DNA of 64,000 bases from Algoriphagus pacificus (lineage in GTDB: Bacteria > Bacteroidota > Bacteroidia > Cytophagales > Cyclobacteriaceae). The notes under the pieces are model-generated. The model was not told where the DNA came from and searched no databases. It worked only from the letters and a program-made list of their open reading frames with translations. A program made the translations under genes and the position numbers. Shown here one piece after another: positions 9,986-18,646 of the stretch. The stretch is taken from contig NZ_JAFKCU010000002.1 in the NCBI RefSeq assembly GCF_017254845.1, positions 372,001-436,000 of the forward strand, written 5' to 3'. The stretch's first letter is position 1. Each line of letters opens with the position of its first letter.

Positions 9986-12252
9986 AGAGTTTGTGCAGAT
10001 TGAGCATCGACCACAGCGACAGCCACCATATTCACGATTTCACGAATGGAGCTTCCTAATTGAAGAATATGCACTGGCTTATTCATACCTAGCAAAATCG
10101 GTCCGATTGCTTCCGCATTTCCGAGTTCTGCTAAAAGTTTGTATGCGATATTACCAGAACTTAAATCAGGGAAAATCAATGTGTTCGCTTTCTTATTGAT
10201 CAATTTTGAGAAAGGATACATATCTCTTTGAATCTCATCATTGAGAGCCACATTGGCTTGCATTTCCCCTTCGATAATCAAGTCAGGATATTTTTCTTTT
10301 GCCATGGCTGTAGCTTTAGCCATTTTATCCGGGATATCTCCTTTAGCAGAGCCAAAGTTTGAATAAGAAAGAACTGCAATTCTTGGTTCAATATTGAAGA
10401 ATCTGACTGCTTCTGCCGTCAAACCAATAATCTCCACCAATTCTTCTGCAGTTGGATTTAAATTGACAGTGGCATCGGCAAAGAAATAAGGACCTTTGTC
10501 CGTATTCATGATATACATACCCGTTACCCTTTTGGTACCAGGCCTCACTCCAATGGTATGTAGGGATGGTAAAACTGTTTTAGGGTAATCTCTTGTCAAA
10601 CCGGAAATGAAGGCGTCAGCTTGCTCAGTTTCGACCATCATGGCTCCGAAATAATTTCGCTGAGTAACCAGGCGCGCAGCATCACCTTTGGTCATGCCTT
10701 TGCGCTGGCGTTTTTTATACAGAATGTCTGCGAATTGAGAAAGCATCTGGCTTTCCTCTAATGGATCTATGATCGTGACATTTTGTAAATCCAAAGAATT
10801 TTCCTCAATCAAAGTGAGGATTCGCTCTTTGTTACCTAGTAATATCGGAACAGCTATTTTCTCATCCTTGATAATTTGAGCTGCTTTCAGGATTTTTCTA
10901 TTGTCAGCTTCAGCAAATACTACTCGCTTCGGATCTTTCTTAGCTCTCGCAATGACCACAGACATCAATCTTTGGTCAATTCCAATTCTTTCTTGAAGTT
11001 CAAGCTCATAGGAATCCCAATCTGTAATTGGTTTCTTGGCTACTCCTGATTCGATTGCAGCTTTTGCAACTGCTGGGGCGATCGTAGTGATCAACCTTGG
11101 ATCAAGCGGTTTTGGAATCAAATAAAATCTTCCAAATCCTAATTTATCCTCCCCGTAAGCTTTATTGACAATATCTGGAACCGGCTCTTTTGCAAGCTTG
11201 GCGATCGCTTGAGCAGCCGCCAGTTTCATTTCTTCATTGATGGCAGTTGCTCTAACATCCAATGCTCCACGGAATATATAAGGGAACCCTAAGACATTAT
11301 TCACTTGATTAGGATGATCGGATCTTCCTGTTGCCATGATAATATCTTCTCTAGCAGCGACTGCCAAATCATAAGATATCTCCGGGTCAGGGTTGGCTAA
11401 AGCAAATACAATCGGGTTTGGCGCCATTAATCGTAATTGCTCTTGACTGACTACATTTCCTGCAGAAAGTCCTAAAAATACATCTGCACCCAAGAGCGCA
11501 TCGCTTAAACTATGCAAGTTCCTGTCTGTGCTGAACTCCCTTCTGATTTCATCTAGATCGGTTCGATCAGTTCTAAGGATTCCATCTTTGTCACAGAGAA
11601 CGATGTTTTCTCTTTTTATACCAAGGGAAACATAAAATCGAGTACATGAAATAGCTGCAGCACCTGCTCCATTTACTACTAGTTTGATATCAGAAATATC
11701 CTTGCCCACAATTTCAAGCGCATTCAAAAGTGCAGCGCCAGAAATAATTGCAGTGCCATGCTGATCATCATGCATGACAGGAATATTCATTTCTTTCTTG
11801 AGTGTTTGTTCTATCTCAAAGCATTCTGGAGCTTTGATATCTTCCAGATTTATCCCTCCAAAAGTAGGTTCGAGGGATTTGATAGTTTGAATTAATTTTT
11901 TTGGGTCTTTTTCATTGATTTCTATGTCAAAGACATCAATGCCTGCGAATTTTTTAAAGAGTACGCCCTTTCCCTCCATGACCGGTTTGGAAGCTTCTGC
12001 TCCGATATCACCTAAGCCTAATACTGCAGAGCCATTTGAAATGACACCTACGAGATTGCCTTTTGCTGTGTATTTGTATACATTTTCTACATCAGCAGCG
12101 ATTTCTTTGCAGGGTTCAGCTACGCCAGGGGAGTAAGCCAAAGCCAAATCCATCTGGCTGGAAAGAGGTTTCGTCGGGATTACCTCAATTTTTCCGGGTG
12201 TTCCTTGGGTGTGATAATTGAGCGCGTCCTCTTTTCGGATTTTAATTGCCAT
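9982..12252 (-). CDS. maeB: NADP-dependent malic enzyme, MaeB type with phosphotransacetylase-like domain
   Basis: Oxidative decarboxylation of malate to pyruvate with NADP+, supplying NADPH and pyruvate. The 756 residues match the two-part MaeB architecture: an N-terminal malic enzyme domain (about 1-420) with LALAYSPGVAEP, the substrate/metal region with FGGINLEDIKAPECFEIE and MHDDQHGTA, and the nucleotide-binding VVNGAGAAAI; then a C-terminal phosphate acetyltransferase-like domain (about 430-756), thought to act as an allosteric sensor of acetyl-CoA and not as an enzyme. First gene of the maeB-ruvA-sprA run, overlapping ruvA by 4 bases. NADP preference is assigned from family, not read from residues. 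Confidence 0.95.
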   Translation of the reverse strand: MAIKIRKEDALNYHTQGTPGKIEVIPTKPLSSQMDLALAYSPGVAEPCKEIAADVENVYKYTAKGNLVGVISNGSAVLGLGDIGAEASKPVMEGKGVLFKKFAGIDVFDIEINEKDPKKLIQTIKSLEPTFGGINLEDIKAPECFEIEQTLKKEMNIPVMHDDQHGTAIISGAALLNALEIVGKDISDIKLVVNGAGAAAISCTRFYVSLGIKRENIVLCDKDGILRTDRTDLDEIRREFSTDRNLHSLSDALLGADVFLGLSAGNVVSQEQLRLMAPNPIVFALANPDPEISYDLAVAAREDIIMATGRSDHPNQVNNVLGFPYIFRGALDVRATAINEEMKLAAAQAIAKLAKEPVPDIVNKAYGEDKLGFGRFYLIPKPLDPRLITTIAPAVAKAAIESGVAKKPITDWDSYELELQERIGIDQRLMSVVIARAKKDPKRVVFAEADNRKILKAAQIIKDEKIAVPILLGNKERILTLIEENSLDLQNVTIIDPLEESQMLSQFADILYKKRQRKGMTKGDAARLVTQRNYFGAMMVETEQADAFISGLTRDYPKTVLPSLHTIGVRPGTKRVTGMYIMNTDKGPYFFADATVNLNPTAEELVEIIGLTAEAVRFFNIEPRIAVLSYSNFGSAKGDIPDKMAKATAMAKEKYPDLIIEGEMQANVALNDEIQRDMYPFSKLINKKANTLIFPDLSSGNIAYKLLAELGNAEAIGPILLGMNKPVHILQLGSSIREIVNMVAVAVVDAQSAQTL

Positions 12253-12274
12253 AAAAACTCTAAGTTAGTTTGGG

Positions 12275-13372
12275 TCAGGTTCCTTGCTCTTCTGTCCAAC
12301 TAACATCGGTATTTAAAAGGATTGTTTCGATTTCACGCAGTGCATCCCTATGAACTTCATTTGGATAAAACACAAAGCCTTCCATGTAATACAGTTTCCC
12401 TTTCTTTTCATCGACCATGATGTATCCCAAATAGGTACCTCCCATGCTCAAATTGTTAGTTTTCCAGGAGCCCCTGATTTCGGTGGTAAAATTATCATTT
12501 ATCACCATGTTTCGGAAGGCTGGCGGGATTTGTTTTTCCGAAACCATGTAAGAGGTTGGATCATCTGGATCACCAAAAATTTCGTTTTTCGTGATTTCGT
12601 CTCTTAGAGCTACAATGTTTGCAGGGAAAGTTTGCTCTTCGCTCACATAATCTGTTTCATAAAAAAACAGGCTAATATCTGCTCTATTGGCAGTAGGAGT
12701 GGGTTGTCTCAACCATAAAAATCCAGGCTTGCTTTTGGCAATTTGATAGGAAGCAGGCACATTGATTTTTATTCCAAGATCTTTTTCAGCCTCATGTTCT
12801 GCGGCGGTATTTTTTCTTGCTAAAATTATTTTTTCAAGCCTTCCTCTTTCTCTTACTTCAAAAAGATTGATCAATCTTGCTTTATTCTTTTTTAGGTTAG
12901 CGACCAATTCTTCTTCATTGTTACCAAAGAGATATAATACTTCCTGTCCAATCGCATATTCATCTTCCATTCTCAAAGTATAGAGACTTGGATCCGCTTC
13001 TGCTTTTTCTTTAGATTCTTTCGAAAACTGAGAATTGATTACCTGACTTGCTGCTCCTTTGTCATCAAAAGTGGTCACGTAAATGAGGTTTGTTGACATC
13101 TTCAGCATACGAGTCATCGCTCTTGGATCCACTCGATTCACCTTAAATCTCGACTCTGAACGGATCATTCCAGGAAGATCTGCTTCGAAAATATCTTTCA
13201 GCTCCTCGCCAACAGGGCCAGCCCATTTAGCAGAATCTATCACTAAAATAATTTCACCGATGGTACCCCTAGCTTTTGGTTTTGTGCTATCAGGTCGATT
13301 TGGATCTCCCTCACAGGATGTAAGAATAAAGCCAATGGAAAATATTGCCAGTATGTATTGAAGAGCTCTCAT
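12275..13372 (-). CDS. DUF4837 family lipoprotein
   Basis: A 365-residue predicted lipoprotein. The signal peptide MRALQYILAIFSIGFILTSC ends in a lipobox with Cys20, followed by a charged linker. The rest matches the Bacteroidota family DUF4837 as I recall it: an early GEIILVIDSAKWAGPVGEEL segment, a central mixed alpha/beta region, and a C-terminal region (TTEIRGSWKTNN, YYMEGFVFYPN) typical of the family. Function is unknown. It lies 22 bp upstream of maeB on the same strand, with the lysozyme-like transglycosylase gene upstream, so a cell-envelope role is possible but not shown. Confidence 0.8.
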   Translation of the reverse strand: MRALQYILAIFSIGFILTSCEGDPNRPDSTKPKARGTIGEIILVIDSAKWAGPVGEELKDIFEADLPGMIRSESRFKVNRVDPRAMTRMLKMSTNLIYVTTFDDKGAASQVINSQFSKESKEKAEADPSLYTLRMEDEYAIGQEVLYLFGNNEEELVANLKKNKARLINLFEVRERGRLEKIILARKNTAAEHEAEKDLGIKINVPASYQIAKSKPGFLWLRQPTPTANRADISLFFYETDYVSEEQTFPANIVALRDEITKNEIFGDPDDPTSYMVSEKQIPPAFRNMVINDNFTTEIRGSWKTNNLSMGGTYLGYIMVDEKKGKLYYMEGFVFYPNEVHRDALREIETILLNTDVSWTEEQGT

Positions 13373-13490
13373 ATTCAGGAATTTAGTGTGAATGCTATAT
13401 CTGTCAAACCTAAAAATAGCAATTCTGGTTTACTTAAAACTTTAAAAGAAGTTAAAGTGAGGGCGCTGGTATTATTTAATCTTAAAGGAA

Positions 13491-14885
13491 TTACCCAATG
13501 ATCAACTTTTGCCCTGGTTTGATATTGTTGCTATTCAGATTATTTAGCCTTTTGATTTGTTCTACCGTAAGACCTGCGTGCTTTTTGGAGATAATCCAAA
13601 GTGAATCACCGGGCTGAACGGTGTAAAGCAATTGACCGGAAGAATTTGTTTTGGTGACAGCTAAAGTAGAAGTGTTGCCTGAATAAATAGTCAAGTTTTG
13701 TCCCACTCTAATTAAATTAGAATTCAGGTTATTCCAAGATTTCAACTGAGTGACTGTCACCCCATGTCTGGCTGCGATTTTACCCAAAACATCACCTGAT
13801 CTCACTTTGTAATAAATCGCCTCTGGTTTAGTCTCTTCTGCCAGTGTCTCGACAGGTGTAAGGACTAATTTACCATTATCAGTTAGGAAGGTGGTAGGGG
13901 AATTATTCAAAGAGTCACTGATCCAAGCTAGATTTTGCTTGATATAAGCAGCCTTCGCTTTAGGAATCCGAAGTGCCATGCTTCTATTGCTTTCTGGCAC
14001 CATTCCTTTTTTCAGCGATGGATTGATTGTTTCCAAATCTTTGGTACAAAGGTCTGTCAATTCAGCTAGCTTAGTTAGGTTCAAAGCTCTATCAAACCTT
14101 ATTTTTTCAGTTGCTTGGTAATAGGTAGGCTCTTCTAAGTTGAAATTATGCTCCTCAAGATGATTCAGGATATAAAGCATCGCTTGTACTTGAGGCACGT
14201 AGCTTCTTGTTTCCCGAGGTAGGTAATTATAAATACCCCAAAAAGTCTTTTTGCCTCCAGATCTTCGGATGGCTTTTCTCACATTTCCTGGTCCACAATT
14301 GTAAGCAGCCATAGCTACTTCCCAATCACCAAACATTCGATACAGGGATTTTAGATATTTGGCAGCAGCATCTGTTGCCATTTCTGGATCCATTCTGTCA
14401 TCTACATCATTTGTGACGTGCATGCCATACATTCTGCCAGTCGCAGGCATAAATTGCCAGAGACCCATTGCTCCAACCCTTGAACGGATCTGAGGATCTA
14501 AACCTGATTCAATAATTGATAGGTATTTGATTTCTTCTGGCATTTCATGCTTTCGCAAGGTCTCATCGAAAAGATCAAAAAATAGCTCTTTTCGTGCCAA
14601 CACCATTCTGGTATAATCCCTGTTTCGAACAGTGAAATACTGAATAAATGAAAAAATCCGGTCATTCAACTCGAAAGGCATGGCGGTTTCCATTTTGGAA
14701 ATCCTGTCTGCAACTTCCTCATAGGTGAAGTCCGGAATGTATTCGTAATGATAGTTTGGCATTACTTCTTCTTCTGAAAAAAGTGCTGCCGCAATATTCT
14801 GGTCGTCCTGTGAAAAAGCCTTGGACAACGGGATCAAACAAGTAATAATCGCAAGTAAGAAAGTGTTGAACCAGGTTTTATTCAT
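13491..14885 (-). CDS. LysM-containing lytic transglycosylase, MltD-like
   Basis: Periplasmic murein hydrolase that cleaves glycan strands with formation of 1,6-anhydro-muramic acid. The 464 residues comprise a signal peptide (about 1-26), a lytic transglycosylase SLT-like domain with the catalytic Glu at E126 in IIESGLDP followed by GAMGLWQFMPATGRMYGM and AAYNCGPGNV, and two C-terminal LysM modules (about 350-396 and 419-463) that bind peptidoglycan. This matches membrane-bound transglycosylase D of Proteobacteria in order of domains. It lies 14 bp after gatA on the same strand. I see no lipobox, so it may be soluble. Confidence 0.93.
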   Translation of the reverse strand: MNKTWFNTFLLAIITCLIPLSKAFSQDDQNIAAALFSEEEVMPNYHYEYIPDFTYEEVADRISKMETAMPFELNDRIFSFIQYFTVRNRDYTRMVLARKELFFDLFDETLRKHEMPEEIKYLSIIESGLDPQIRSRVGAMGLWQFMPATGRMYGMHVTNDVDDRMDPEMATDAAAKYLKSLYRMFGDWEVAMAAYNCGPGNVRKAIRRSGGKKTFWGIYNYLPRETRSYVPQVQAMLYILNHLEEHNFNLEEPTYYQATEKIRFDRALNLTKLAELTDLCTKDLETINPSLKKGMVPESNRSMALRIPKAKAAYIKQNLAWISDSLNNSPTTFLTDNGKLVLTPVETLAEETKPEAIYYKVRSGDVLGKIAARHGVTVTQLKSWNNLNSNLIRVGQNLTIYSGNTSTLAVTKTNSSGQLLYTVQPGDSLWIISKKHAGLTVEQIKRLNNLNSNNIKPGQKLIIG

Positions 14886-14899
14886 GAGGATTTTAAAAT

Positions 14900-16327
14900 T
14901 TAAGAAGTTAATTCACTAAGATAATTACTAAAAGCAAAAAGCTCTGCCTCTTTAAATGAGTTGCTGATTACTTGTAGGCCAATCGGCATTCCAGAAGCAT
15001 CTTTTCCATTTGGAAGAGAGATAGATGGGACGCCGGAAACTGAAGCTTGCACTGTAAAAAGGTCTTCTAAATACATTGCAACCGGGTCATCACTATGCTC
15101 TCCAAACTTAAACGCTGTAGATGGCGTAGTTGGCATAATAATATAATCAAAATCATTCAAAAGATTTTCAGTATAGTCTTTTATTAATCTTCTGACTTTC
15201 TGAGCCTTAGTAAAATAAGCATCGTAATAGCTTGCACTTAAGACAAAAGTGCCGAGCATGATTCTTCTTTTTACCTCTTCTCCAAATCCTTCACTTCTGG
15301 TAAGCTTATACATGCTTTCCAAATTATGAGCGTTTGGTGTACGGTATCCATATTTTACCCCATCAAATCTGGAAAGGTTGGAACTGGCTTCAGCCGTTGT
15401 CAAAATGTAATAGGTAGGAAGAATATATTCCAATAGAGGAAATTCTACCTCTTGCACCTCGTGTCCTTCAGATTTTAACTTTTCGAGTACTGCAAGGGTG
15501 TTTTCCTTAATTTCTTTTTGTAAAGCAGGTGATTCAATCGACTCCTTTAAGTATGCAACTTTCGCTTTTTTCTCAAAATGCAATAGCTGGCTGTAAGGCA
15601 AAACTGGCTTTCTGGAAGAGGTACTGTCATATTCGTCATGGCCAGCCATGATTTCTAAGAGCAGGGCATTGTCTTTGACAGTTTTGGTGAAAATCCCAAT
15701 TGTATCAAAAGATGACGCATAAGCAATTAATCCCCAGCGGGAAATTCTGGAATAAGTAGGTTTCATCCCAATAATTCCAGTAAATGCTGCAGGTTGTCTA
15801 ACTGATCCACCTGTATCAGTACCAAGTGAAGCTGTGCATAAATTTGCTTGAACGGCGACAGCAGAGCCTCCTGAAGAACCTCCAGGTACTCGGTTTTCGT
15901 CTAGGGCATTTAGAACTTTGCCATGGGCTGAGTTTTCATTAGAACTTCCCATTCCAAACTCATCACAGTTTAGCCTGCCCAAAATGATTGCATCTTCATC
16001 GATCAATCGTTGAATGGCAGTGGTTGTAAATTGTGATTCGAAACCTTTTAGGATTTTTGAAGAGGCATTTGACTCGTGTCCTGCATAACAAAGGACGTCT
16101 TTGATCCCGATGACCATGCCTGCGAGTTTACCAGCTTTTCCCTCAGAAATTTTCTGATCAATTTTATTAGCCTGTTCTAAAGCGGAATGCTCATAAACTT
16201 CGACGAAGGCGTTTAGATGCGCCTTCGTCTTGATGTTTTGAAGATAATGATTGACAATCGCTCGGCAATCAGTCTCTTTCTTCCCGAGCGATTTTTTGAT
16301 TTCGTCGAATGAAATAAATCTTTCCAA
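14900..16327 (-). CDS. gatA: Asp-tRNA(Asn)/Glu-tRNA(Gln) amidotransferase subunit A
   Basis: GatA, the amidase subunit that releases ammonia from glutamine for converting Glu-tRNA(Gln) or Asp-tRNA(Asn) to the amide form. The Ser-cisSer-Lys triad of the amidase signature family is intact: K76 (VIGIKDVL), S151 in PGGSSGGS and S175 in GTDTGGSVRQPA, with the same 75 and 24 residue spacing as known GatA. At 475 residues it is of normal length. The start must be TTG at 16327: the in-frame stop upstream is that of tatA, no ATG lies between, and the next internal ATG would remove the catalytic lysine region. gatB and gatC are not adjacent. Follows tatA by 18 bp. Confidence 0.95.
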   Translation of the reverse strand: MERFISFDEIKKSLGKKETDCRAIVNHYLQNIKTKAHLNAFVEVYEHSALEQANKIDQKISEGKAGKLAGMVIGIKDVLCYAGHESNASSKILKGFESQFTTTAIQRLIDEDAIILGRLNCDEFGMGSSNENSAHGKVLNALDENRVPGGSSGGSAVAVQANLCTASLGTDTGGSVRQPAAFTGIIGMKPTYSRISRWGLIAYASSFDTIGIFTKTVKDNALLLEIMAGHDEYDSTSSRKPVLPYSQLLHFEKKAKVAYLKESIESPALQKEIKENTLAVLEKLKSEGHEVQEVEFPLLEYILPTYYILTTAEASSNLSRFDGVKYGYRTPNAHNLESMYKLTRSEGFGEEVKRRIMLGTFVLSASYYDAYFTKAQKVRRLIKDYTENLLNDFDYIIMPTTPSTAFKFGEHSDDPVAMYLEDLFTVQASVSGVPSISLPNGKDASGMPIGLQVISNSFKEAELFAFSNYLSELTS

Positions 16328-16345
16328 TACTATTGGCTTAAGAGA

Positions 16346-16543
16346 TTACTTTTTCTTGTCTTTCAGCCCCTCTTCGAGATCGTTCTGAATATCTTTAGTA
16401 GCGTCTTTGAATTCTCTGATTCCACGGCCTAAACCGCGTGCTAATTCTGGTATTCTTTTAGCACCAAACAATAGGAGAATGACAAGGATGATCAGTACGA
16501 TCGAGCCACCGCCCATGTTTTGTATAAAACCCAATGTAGTCAT
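16346..16543 (-). CDS. tatA: Twin-arginine translocase subunit TatA/TatE
   Basis: Small single-span pore component of the Tat system for exporting folded proteins. It has 65 residues: a short N-terminus, a transmembrane helix (about 14-28, GSIVLIILVILLLFGA), the family-typical FGAKRIPELARGLGRGIREFK hinge and amphipathic helix, and a charged Lys-rich tail. tatC is not in the window. It is relevant here because three exported enzymes in this window (36182, 38571 and 51988) carry Tat-like RR signals. First gene of a tatA-gatA-transglycosylase run. Confidence 0.95.
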   Translation of the reverse strand: MTTLGFIQNMGGGSIVLIILVILLLFGAKRIPELARGLGRGIREFKDATKDIQNDLEEGLKDKKK

Positions 16544-16652
16544 GATGGTGTATGTTTAAGGGTAAATGTGTTGCAAAGATATAACTGTCATCTGCTTACG
16601 CAAAGTAATTGGAGGAGAGTTATTCTTTTTTATAAATATACGATAATTAAAA

Positions 16653-17900
16653 CTATTTGGACGTAATCCAGGTGGCTGGATCCATAACACTCAAACCTTT
16701 CCAGGTTTGGAAATGAACCTCGGCTTGCCCATCAGGTCCAGTAGCAACTTGTCCAATTACGTCTTTTGCACTTACAGTCTGACCTGATTTTACAGAGATG
16801 GTTTTAAGCTTACTATACATGGTATAATACTCTCCATGTTTGATGATCACAGTACCACCGAAACCAGGCATCGTCGTAATCTTGGTGACAGTCCCGTCAA
16901 AAACAGTCCTCACGTTGGAATTTGGCTGTGTACGAATATCAATCCCATCGCTGTCCATCGTGATTCCTTTAAGGGTAGGATGGGGGTAGGTACCAAAACC
17001 TTGAGAGATGAAACCTGTCTCAACAGGCCAAGGCAATCTTCCTTTGTTTCCTGCAAAAGAACTTGATAATGCAGCAGCTTCTGGCGTCATAGGCATACTG
17101 CTTCCTGCACTTTTCGTCGTGTTACTATTTGATTTTTTAGCGGCAGCTTCTGCCAGACGGATCTCTTCCTCAATCACCTGCTTGATCATTCTATTAAGTT
17201 GATCTTGCTGTTTTTTGGTGGCTGCAATCTGCTTTTGTATATCTTTTTCCTTTTTAGAAAGGTTGTTTACGATTCCTTGCTGTTCTTTTCTTGCTTGATC
17301 TAAAGCTAGTTTTTCCTGTCTTTCTTCCTCGAGCACACGTTCTTTTTCTTTTCGCTTTTCATCGAGGGAAATTTGCTCATCCGCAAGTTGGATACTCACT
17401 TTTTCAATTTGTTCAGCTTGTTGTTTTCTGTTGTCCGTGTACTGTTTCAAGTACTTCAAACGCATGTAAAGCTGATTGAAATTACCTGAACTGAAAACAA
17501 AGGAAACGATAGAAAGACCTCTATTCAATTTGGAGGCATTGTAAATCATTCGTGAATACTCCGCTTTTAAATCAATAAGCTCTTGTTGAAGTTTTTTGAT
17601 TTTTGACTCCGTTTCGCGGATTTCTTGGTCCAATAATTTGATTTCCCTGTCCAGGGTGTTTACTAGCCTGGCTTGGGTCTGAACTTTTCGGGTTACTGCA
17701 TTCAGTTCCCCAATCGAATTCTGTTTGATTTTGGTTGTTTGACGGAGAATTGCGTCAAACTCTTTCAGGCGCTGCTGCACTTCTGCTTTTTCTCTCTCCA
17801 ATTGCTCCCGGGACTTTTTGGTCTGGGCCTGGAGATCGGAAAGAAAGCAAAATGTAAATGCTAAAAAGAGAAAAGAAAGCAACAGACTTTTCTTATTCAT
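16653..17900 (-). CDS. EnvC-like coiled-coil protein with degenerate LytM (M23) domain
   Basis: Periplasmic protein of 415 residues beginning at ATG 17900 (MNKKSLLL; a TTG three codons earlier is less likely). A signal peptide ending LQAQ is followed by a long coiled coil rich in Gln, Glu, Lys and Arg (about 30-250), a low-complexity linker, and a C-terminal LytM/M23 fold. The metal-site motifs are broken: the HxxxD position reads SDGID, the middle YaHL reads YSKL, and HxH reads EVH. This is the pattern of EnvC/NlpD-type activators, which do not cut peptidoglycan themselves but switch on amidases at the septum. The gene lies 5 bp after the DUF4292 lipoprotein gene, in one transcription unit with it and the TPR gene. 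Confidence 0.9.
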   Translation of the reverse strand: MNKKSLLLSFLFLAFTFCFLSDLQAQTKKSREQLEREKAEVQQRLKEFDAILRQTTKIKQNSIGELNAVTRKVQTQARLVNTLDREIKLLDQEIRETESKIKKLQQELIDLKAEYSRMIYNASKLNRGLSIVSFVFSSGNFNQLYMRLKYLKQYTDNRKQQAEQIEKVSIQLADEQISLDEKRKEKERVLEEERQEKLALDQARKEQQGIVNNLSKKEKDIQKQIAATKKQQDQLNRMIKQVIEEEIRLAEAAAKKSNSNTTKSAGSSMPMTPEAAALSSSFAGNKGRLPWPVETGFISQGFGTYPHPTLKGITMDSDGIDIRTQPNSNVRTVFDGTVTKITTMPGFGGTVIIKHGEYYTMYSKLKTISVKSGQTVSAKDVIGQVATGPDGQAEVHFQTWKGLSVMDPATWITSK

Positions 17901-17905
17901 AAGAA

Positions 17906-18646
17906 TCAAAATCTGAATGGGAAATTCAAAGGACCAGATTGTGGCTCAATCGTATTCCATTCCAAATTAATAATCGTGTTTTGGCTTCCTTCTGGAAGTT
18001 GGTATGCTAGTTTATAAAGCACTTCTAAAGGAAAAGGCTGCGTGGCAACTTCCTGAAAATTAGGGAAGCTAGCTAAAAGTGAACCTCTGTCGTCTAATGA
18101 ATTACTAACCAATTCAGACACCTTGCGGGTATTTACGTCCACCTTGCTGAAGTACCTGACTTTATCTCTTACCTGTGTCAATTCAAATGCTTTTCCTACC
18201 CGAACCAAACGATCTTTATAATCAAATGGGGAAGGAGGGTTGGCCCAAAGCAGGTTTTGAAATAATTCCAAAGAAAGCTTAAGCCCATAGATTGTTTCAA
18301 ATTCAGCGAATGTAAGATTTACGTCTTCTTTGCCGATTCGGTCTTTGATCTGGATTTTCTCTTGTGTGATCAGTCCACGTACGGCTTCCATTCCCATTCC
18401 TGGAGAAACTGTAAACCATAAAACACTGTCTTTTTTGGCACGAAGGTTCATGGTGCCTCGGGTAACTTTACCAGATTCCTCCTCAATTACTATTTTAGCT
18501 TTAGCCGATAAATAGTCGTATTCATTGTAAATGGGAGCAAAATCTTCCATTTTTCCATTGCTCTGGTAAGCCACATTCTTTTTTGCGCAGCTAGTCAAAA
18601 ATCCAAAAGCAAACAGAATTAAGAATCCTGCAAAAAGCTTATTCAT
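17906..18646 (-). CDS. DUF4292 family lipoprotein
   Basis: A 246-residue predicted lipoprotein with a signal peptide and lipobox (FGFLTSC, Cys at 20). The body matches DUF4292, a Bacteroidota family that I recall as structurally related to outer-membrane lipoprotein carrier-like folds (LolA/LolB type): an antiparallel sheet with segments such as YLSAKAKIVIEEESGKVTRG and SVLWFTVSPGMGMEAVRGLI. Function is not proven; the fold relation suggests handling of lipid or lipoprotein at the outer membrane. Its ATG lies inside the last codons of the TPR gene (8-base overlap), and the EnvC-like gene follows 5 bp later, so all three are translationally coupled. This conserved trio suggests a joint envelope role. 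Confidence 0.82.
   Translation of the reverse strand: MNKLFAGFLILFAFGFLTSCAKKNVAYQSNGKMEDFAPIYNEYDYLSAKAKIVIEEESGKVTRGTMNLRAKKDSVLWFTVSPGMGMEAVRGLITQEKIQIKDRIGKEDVNLTFAEFETIYGLKLSLELFQNLLWANPPSPFDYKDRLVRVGKAFELTQVRDKVRYFSKVDVNTRKVSELVSNSLDDRGSLLASFPNFQEVATQPFPLEVLYKLAYQLPEGSQNTIINLEWNTIEPQSGPLNFPFRF

Noticed and set aside
13439-13458. ACTTTAA/TTAAAGT inverted repeat upstream of the transglycosylase stop
   Set aside because: Seven AT-rich base pairs without a following T-tract in either useful direction; too weak to call a terminator.
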